Of a stretch of 64,000 bases of DNA, positions 58,377 to 64,000 are shown one piece after another. Source of the stretch: Antedon bifida. Taxonomy: Eukaryota > Echinodermata > Crinoidea > Comatulida > Antedonidae. The notes under the pieces are model-generated. The model was not told where the DNA came from, did no database searches, and saw nothing but the letters and a program-made list of their open reading frames with translations. The stretch's first letter is position 1; every line of letters starts with the position of its first letter. Location of the stretch: the NCBI GenBank assembly GCA_963402885.1, contig OY727102.1:9982001-10046000 (forward strand). Reading direction: 5' to 3'. Both the position numbers and the translations under genes were made by a program.

Positions 58377-58945
58377 TAGATCTTTTCCAGATGGATTTCT
58401 TTCAAACTAAATGAGGGGATCTGCTAGGTTCCCGCCCGGAGAAATAGTTTTTCTTACAAGATTTGAATAATCAACAATATCAACATTCAACAGTGTGGCG
58501 TGTTGACCGCAATGAATAACAATACCATCTTCCCCACTACACCTGCACCAACTCATTTGCATAATAACGCACGGCATACCAACTGATCAATATTTGTATA
58601 GGAGTAGCAATCAATGGGTTGGTTGGATGGCTGCTGTTGTTCATCATGTAATTCATTGTATCAGTTGTTTTGATTTCTCATGATCAATTATTCACTTAAT
58701 TCATTTAATTTATTCATGATCAAACACAGTAAAATGTAGTACATGGTTTGGAATAATGTTCGTTTGTTCAAAGTTAATAATTCACACAGAAATTGTGAAA
58801 TTATTTATTACAATAATGCATATGTATTTAAATAAATAGAGAGAATACACTAGCCAGGCTAGGCATCGGCATCTTTACACATTTCTATTTATTTGTTCCT
58901 AATTTTCTGACATAACTTAGGTGTTCTTAAAATTGAGGGCGCCAA

Positions 58946-59228
58946 ACATAAAATTTACGAGATCGGAAAGAGGCGGGAAGCCAAAAAAAATGATGGTGTG
59001 CTCCCTTGCCTCTAGCACGGTAAGGCTCTCTCACAGCCTTGGGGGTACCACACATCAGATGCTTTGATGTTATTGCCTCATAATGTGTGGTGGAAAGGGG
59101 GACGTTTAAGTCTGTGAACCCCAAACACAGAAGCTCGCATAGCTTTAACTCTTTTCCACCGACCGGCATGGGGTTTGAACCCACGATAATCGTGTTCCAC
59201 GACGCTCTACCAACTGAGCTATCCGGCC
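58946..59228 (-). mobile_element. tRNA-derived SINE (unit 3)
   Basis: Same SINE as 2385-2667, with the tRNA-like head at 59228-59161. Confidence 0.8.
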
Positions 59229-59371
59229 CTCTGGTTAATAGCAAGGTTAAAACTAGATTCGTTTCCTCAAAAGTACGTCATGAATATGCAAATTTATGAC
59301 GTAACGATTAGAATGACGTAATATGAAGCGCGTATAAGACTATACTATTGTCACCTTTTATTACTCGTGTA

Positions 59372-59471
59372 CATTGTGGCATAACGGGTAGTGCTCTAGT
59401 AACTATCGTTTGGATTGTATTCTCTCAGCTCTACTGGCTGGGGTTCGAATCTCTACGGATTTCTTTTTTTT
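59372..59471 (+). ncRNA. tRNA-like Pol III sequence with T-run end (unit 3)
   Basis: Counterpart of 2811-2910, with Box A and Box B unchanged. Confidence 0.55.
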
Positions 59472-60139
59472 TTAAAATAAATATAAAATGCTTTTCTTTT
59501 ATTTTGAAAGAGAGATATTTAGAGAGTCAGGTTAATTTAGAATAATATAATGTAAAAGATTAACAACATCAAAATTCAACAGTGTGGCGCGTTGACCGCC
59601 GCGAATGACTAACAATTGAATGTCAGAAAAAAAGGAATTATAGTTCTCTTCGTTACGTGTTTAGAAAAGAATTTATATCTCATCGTTGGTGGTATGTCGG
59701 CGTTGTTATGCAAATGGATTTGTACAGGTGTAGTGGGAAAGATGGTATTCCAACCGTTTAAAACCAAAATATCGGCTAAATATATTCTTTTTTGCGTTTC
59801 AACATAATTATATGTTAATGATTCCAATTACGATACAAACTTTTTTTTTATTTTGTAGGTAAATTGGCAGATATAACCCTTTTTGTCTTTCCCCTTAACG
59901 TTTTCATACCACAATCGCTGTGCTAAGGGGAATTTATTCTTACCCTTAAGGCCATTTTACACTAAAAAGAGGGAAGTAAAATCAACCGATTGACCCCTAT
60001 CTAAGTTTATTTTCTGTCAATCCTTAAGGCTACAATTTATATAAAACAAAATAATTAAATGGTTAAATTCTGTTTCACCAAATTTATAAATAATTCTAGG
60101 TCCTAGATGCATGTCTTTTAATTTGTTGTCGGTGTCTTC

Positions 60140-60435
60140 TATTCTAGGCCTAGAAGGCCTAGCCTAGGTCTAAGTGATGCGGCCTTTGCCGCCTGGCTGG
60201 GCGTGAGGTGAGTTGGTACCAATTTTAAAAACTAGTTGCATAGGCCTAGTCAGCTAAGCTAAAAGGTTAGGCCTAGCCTATTATAGTCGCCGCATATAGT
60301 ACTGTATATCGCTATTAATTAGGGCCAAAATTAAATAACTAGCCTAGGGGCCTAGCTAGGCCTATTTAGCTTATCTTTCTTAGGCTAGGCCCTAGCCTAA
60401 GCCTAGCTAGGTAGGCCTAGAATAGGCCTAGTAGA
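60140..60435. repeat. GGCCTA-rich simple repeat (unit 3)
   Basis: Counterpart of 3580-3870. Confidence 0.8.
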
Positions 60436-61036
60436 TATTCGCCCAGGATTCGCGTATGGGTGTTAAACGGATGATCGGGCCCACTTTTGTATGCGCACCA
60501 AACAAAAGGAGGCCTCCAAATAGCCATAAATAAACACAGAACTAAATGGCCATTAAACTAGTTTAGTATCTAGTCAAGTATCAGCCGCGCAATGTTTTTA
60601 TGAATATAGTAAATATTAATTAATTATTAAACAGCCGATAAATACTAATCAATGTGTCTTAATACAAAACAAATTTTACTAATCTAACATCTAGTTTTAA
60701 TGATTAATTATAATAATTAATCGTATATTTCTTTTCTTATTTCTGCATATCATTATTATACATGATACCCCAAACAACAAGGCTCATCTCATAAACACAA
60801 TATTTCTTGTTTTTTTAATTGTACTTCTTCATTTCTTATGCACTTGGAGTTTATAACTTGATACAGAAACCATAATCCTGTTATCGATAAAATGAATATT
60901 AATTATTAATATTGGTAATGGTAACTAATAATAAATAAACTAATTTCCAACATTTAAAAAACCACAATTTGCAGAATAAAACCAAAACGGAAACAAAACA
61001 ACTTTATTTATAAAAATCACACATACTTATTGGCAC

Positions 61037-61181
61037 ATGTAAAATAAATATAAAAATTATTCTATCATCTCTTACAGATGTATTTGTCCTAAATTTGTCC
61101 TATTTTGATGTCACATAACAGCTATCCACTTGGAATCGAGAAATTGAATATTTGCGACCAACAACCGGCCCATATTTTATA
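61037..61181. repeat. 2.09-kb subrepeat 3a, deletion remnant
   Basis: Only the first ~15 bp and the last ~130 bp of the subrepeat remain, joined near 61052 inside an A-rich stretch. About 1.95 kb is missing. The kept end includes the copied terminal exon sequence. Confidence 0.85.
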
Positions 61182-63266
61182 ATGTAAAATAAATTAAAAA
61201 AAAAAATGTACTGGCATAACTGACGGCCGCAATAACTGGTGGCTGAAATGATCCCAAAAGAGTTATGTTGTCTGGTACTCGTTGTGTTGACATTAATAAT
61301 GTCTTTTTCCTTTTCATATAGGCCTAGTGTCTAATGTGTTGATGGAGTAAATGTTCTTGGGCAGCTGGTTGCAGTTTTTCTCATTTTCTATGGCTATATT
61401 GTTCTTAGTTGATGTCATATTCTAAATATGTAATTTGTATTGTCATGACGTTGAAAATATTTAAATAACAATTGTCCATGTGGTTTTTAACATCTTTAGA
61501 TTCATCAGAGATTCATCTGATGTTCAAATCCAGTAAAAGTATTGGATTATTTTATTGATGATTTGTTCTACTGTACAATCATGTAAGAATTAGAAATCTG
61601 GCTACTCGCTCAAAGCTGCTACAGTAATGTACTGTGTTAGGAATACTATTAATTGAATCTAACATACACTGGATAGTTCCTAATTTCAGTCTGTTACAGT
61701 ATTAAATTTAAGAATTTTATTAGGGAACATACTACACTAATTGTGCTTCATATTTTCATATTCATACCGGTAATTTTTTAAAAAACATTTGACGTTTTTA
61801 ACATGTATGAAATCTATCTCCAGCAGGATCAATTACAGGACAATTGTTCTTGTCTTATATGTGATGATTTTTATGTATAAATAAATGATCATAATGTAAA
61901 GAAAAATAAATTAGAAACATTGACATTCTAGCTGAAATACTTTGAAATATTTAATCACTGAATAACTTAATAAATTACACTTTAATATTGTAAACATTTC
62001 CAAATTGATCAGCTTGTATTATACCATGTACCGTCAATTCTAATAGTAACCCACACTCTAATAGTAACCCCCCTTCTAGTAGTAACCCAACTTATAAGTC
62101 AATCTATAGTAATAACCCACTACTACTACTAGTAACCCATGGGGGAGGTTATTATTAGAGTCACAAAAACTATTGAAAAAATGACATTAAGACTGGTCGT
62201 TTATTATGCAGCAATATTTTGAAAATAAGGAGATAATGCATGTTGATCTCGGGAGGACTGAGTGTTTTTGAGTTTATAAAATAAAGTTCAAACAAATTTA
62301 TTTATTCTTACTGTTTTATTATTTTTCTATGATTTGCTGACCGGAAAAGTTGGGGTGGGTTACTATTTTCAGGTGCCTTACTATTTACAGGTGCCTAATT
62401 TAAGATTAGTAATAATAACCCACTACTCCAATAGTAATCCCCCTTCCCCCCCCCCCCCCACTTCTAATAGTAACCCACCCTAAAAAACAATCAAAAAATA
62501 ATAACCCAGGGTTACAATTAGAAGATTTACGGAATCAATTAGTTTAAACTAATTAATACATGCTATAGACTATTGTAGCCCAAATATCAAATTACACTTT
62601 TAATATTGCAAACATTTCCAAATTGATCAACTTGTAGTATATAACCATGTATCAATTAGTTTAAACTAATTAATCCATGCTATAATCTATAGACTATTGT
62701 AGCCCAAATATCGAATTACACTATTATTTATAATAATAACAGCAACCGGGAATCCACAAAATGTTAGGATTCAGCCAAGTAGCCTTTTTTGCAATTAAAA
62801 TCTCATTACACGGAATCTCTTCGATGTTATAGAACACACTTCTCGTAGGCGTGTTGAATATGCGTGTAATAGCGTGTTGTATAAACGCGCCCTTAGGTGC
62901 AACAGCCTGACAAATTGATATGGTAACACTATTAAAAACAAGTATATCAATCAGAACGTTAACATACGTTATGTTATATCTATTTTCAAACCTTTTAAAA
63001 TCAAAAACTCATCAGCATCATTTTTTCATTCTTAACTTTCATCCTTATAATTATCCAATTTTGAATTGAGAATCCAGGATTTGATGTCAACAATTTCGCT
63101 ACCTCTTTCTTGCCTGCAAAATGAGAAAAACAAAAATGCAATTATTCTATCATCTCTTACAGATGTATTTGTCCTAAATTTGTCCTATTTTGATGTCACA
63201 TAACAGCTATCCACTTGGAATCGAGAAATTGAATATTTGCGACCAACAACCGGCCCATATTTTATA
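61182..63266. repeat. 2.09-kb subrepeat 3b
   Basis: Complete subrepeat of 2,085 bp in unit 3. It carries ctatggctatattg like 1b but the ctacactaattgtgc form like 1a, so it looks like a mixture of the two. Confidence 0.9.
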
Positions 63267-64000
63267 ATGTAAAATAAATTTAAAAAAAAAATGTACTGGC
63301 ATAACTGACGGCCGCAATAACTGGTGGCTGAAATGATCCCAAAAGAGTTATGTTGTCTGGTACTCGTTGTGTTGACATTAATAATGTCTTTTTCCTTTTC
63401 ATATAGGCCTAGTGTCTAATGTGTTGATGGAGTAAATGTTCTTGGGCAGCTGGTTGCAGTTTTTCTCATTTTCTATGGCTATATTGTTCTTAGTTGATGT
63501 CATATTCTAAATATGTAATTTGTATTGTCATGACGTTGAAAATATTTAAATAACAATTGTCCATGTGGTTTTTAACATCTTTAGATTCATCAGAGATTCA
63601 TCTGATGTTCAAATCCAGTAAAAGTATTGGATTATTTTATTGATGATTTGTTCTACTGTACAATCATGTAAGAATTAGAAATCTGGCTACTCGCTCAAAG
63701 CTGCTACAGTAATGTACTGTGTTAGGAATACTATTAATTGAATCTAACATACACTGGATAGTTCCTAATTTCAGTCTGTTACAGTATTAAATTTAAGAAT
63801 TTTATTAGGGAACATACTACACTATAAATTGTGCTTCATATTTTCATATTCATACCGGTAATTTTTTAAAAAACATTTGACGTTTTTTACATGTATGAAA
63901 TCTATCTCCAGCAGGATCAATTACAGGACAATTGTTCTTGTCTTATATGTGATGATTTTTATGTATAAATAAATGATCATAATGTAAAGAAAAATAAATT
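63267..64000. repeat. 2.09-kb subrepeat 3c (partial)
   Basis: Next subrepeat, cut by the window end. It matches 1b, including ctacactataaattgtgc. Confidence 0.9.

Larger units (their letters stand above)
57206..64000. repeat. 28-kb tandem unit, copy 3 (partial)
   Basis: Third copy, cut by the window end. It follows copy 1 at an offset of about +56,561 through the spacer, SINE, tRNA-like and GGCCTA-rich parts. It then enters the 2.09-kb subrepeats, where it has a deletion remnant (61037-61181) followed by at least two further subrepeats. The transposon found in copy 2 is absent; its intact target site lies near 59580. Confidence 0.95.

Overview
Eukaryotic, AT-rich, intron-containing DNA, most likely from a marine invertebrate deuterostome. 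An echinoderm is my best guess, from the abundant GGCCTA hexamer repeats, tRNA-derived SINEs, CR1/L2-like LINE tails, a Ty3/gypsy element and a fibrocystin-L family gene; the species cannot be fixed from sequence alone. There are no operons, rRNA genes or CRISPR arrays, and I see no intact protein-coding gene.

The window is dominated by a head-to-tail tandem array of a ~28 kb unit. Unit 1 is about 644-28456, unit 2 about 28457-57205, and unit 3 starts at about 57206 and runs off the window. Sequence 1-643 is left flank outside the array. The units are almost identical. They differ by scattered SNPs and small indels, by a 5,005-bp composite transposon found only in unit 2 (30840-35844, TSD AGTGT), by the copy number and integrity of a 2.09-kb subrepeat, and by a 200-N gap in unit 2 (43142-43341) that stands where unit 1 has 4,265 bp.

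Layout of one unit, in unit 1 coordinates: AT-rich spacer with a three-copy ~195-bp repeat (644-2384); a minus-strand tRNA-derived SINE (2385-2667) and a plus-strand tRNA-like Pol III sequence (2811-2910); GGCCTA-rich spacer (3580-3870); two tandem 2.09-kb subrepeats (4476-8661); minus-strand gene remnant A (8580-20510); minus-strand gene remnant B (21905-26194); GGCCTA-rich spacer (27180-27800).

Remnants A and B are two diverged partial copies of the 3' part of a fibrocystin-L (PKHD1L1)-like gene, a large single-pass ectodomain protein with G8 and parallel beta-helix repeats. Hallmarks such as DLINGPQDHGWC, TFHNGFSPAI, EMDCDAFKKAMIRDEDGG and FYEEDLVNNLASL are readable in separate exons. Both copies carry frameshifts, stops and exon deletions, and the losses partly complement each other. 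A also has a Ty3/gypsy retrotransposon (12944-18864, TSD AAAAG) inserted 21 bp upstream of an exon, plus a LINE fragment replacing exon sequence. B has a 618-bp TTAA-flanked MITE inside an exon. Downstream of A lies a run of very short phase-1 exons (8580-9947) that read as a tyrosine- and acid-rich tail. The terminal coding exon lies in the 2.09-kb subrepeat and has been duplicated with it.

The history appears hierarchical. A/B gene duplication came first, followed by transposon insertions and decay, then 28-kb tandem amplification, then a unit 2-specific transposon insertion and subrepeat turnover. Copies lacking an insertion serve as empty sites for copies that have it, which fixes the ends and target duplications of three elements.
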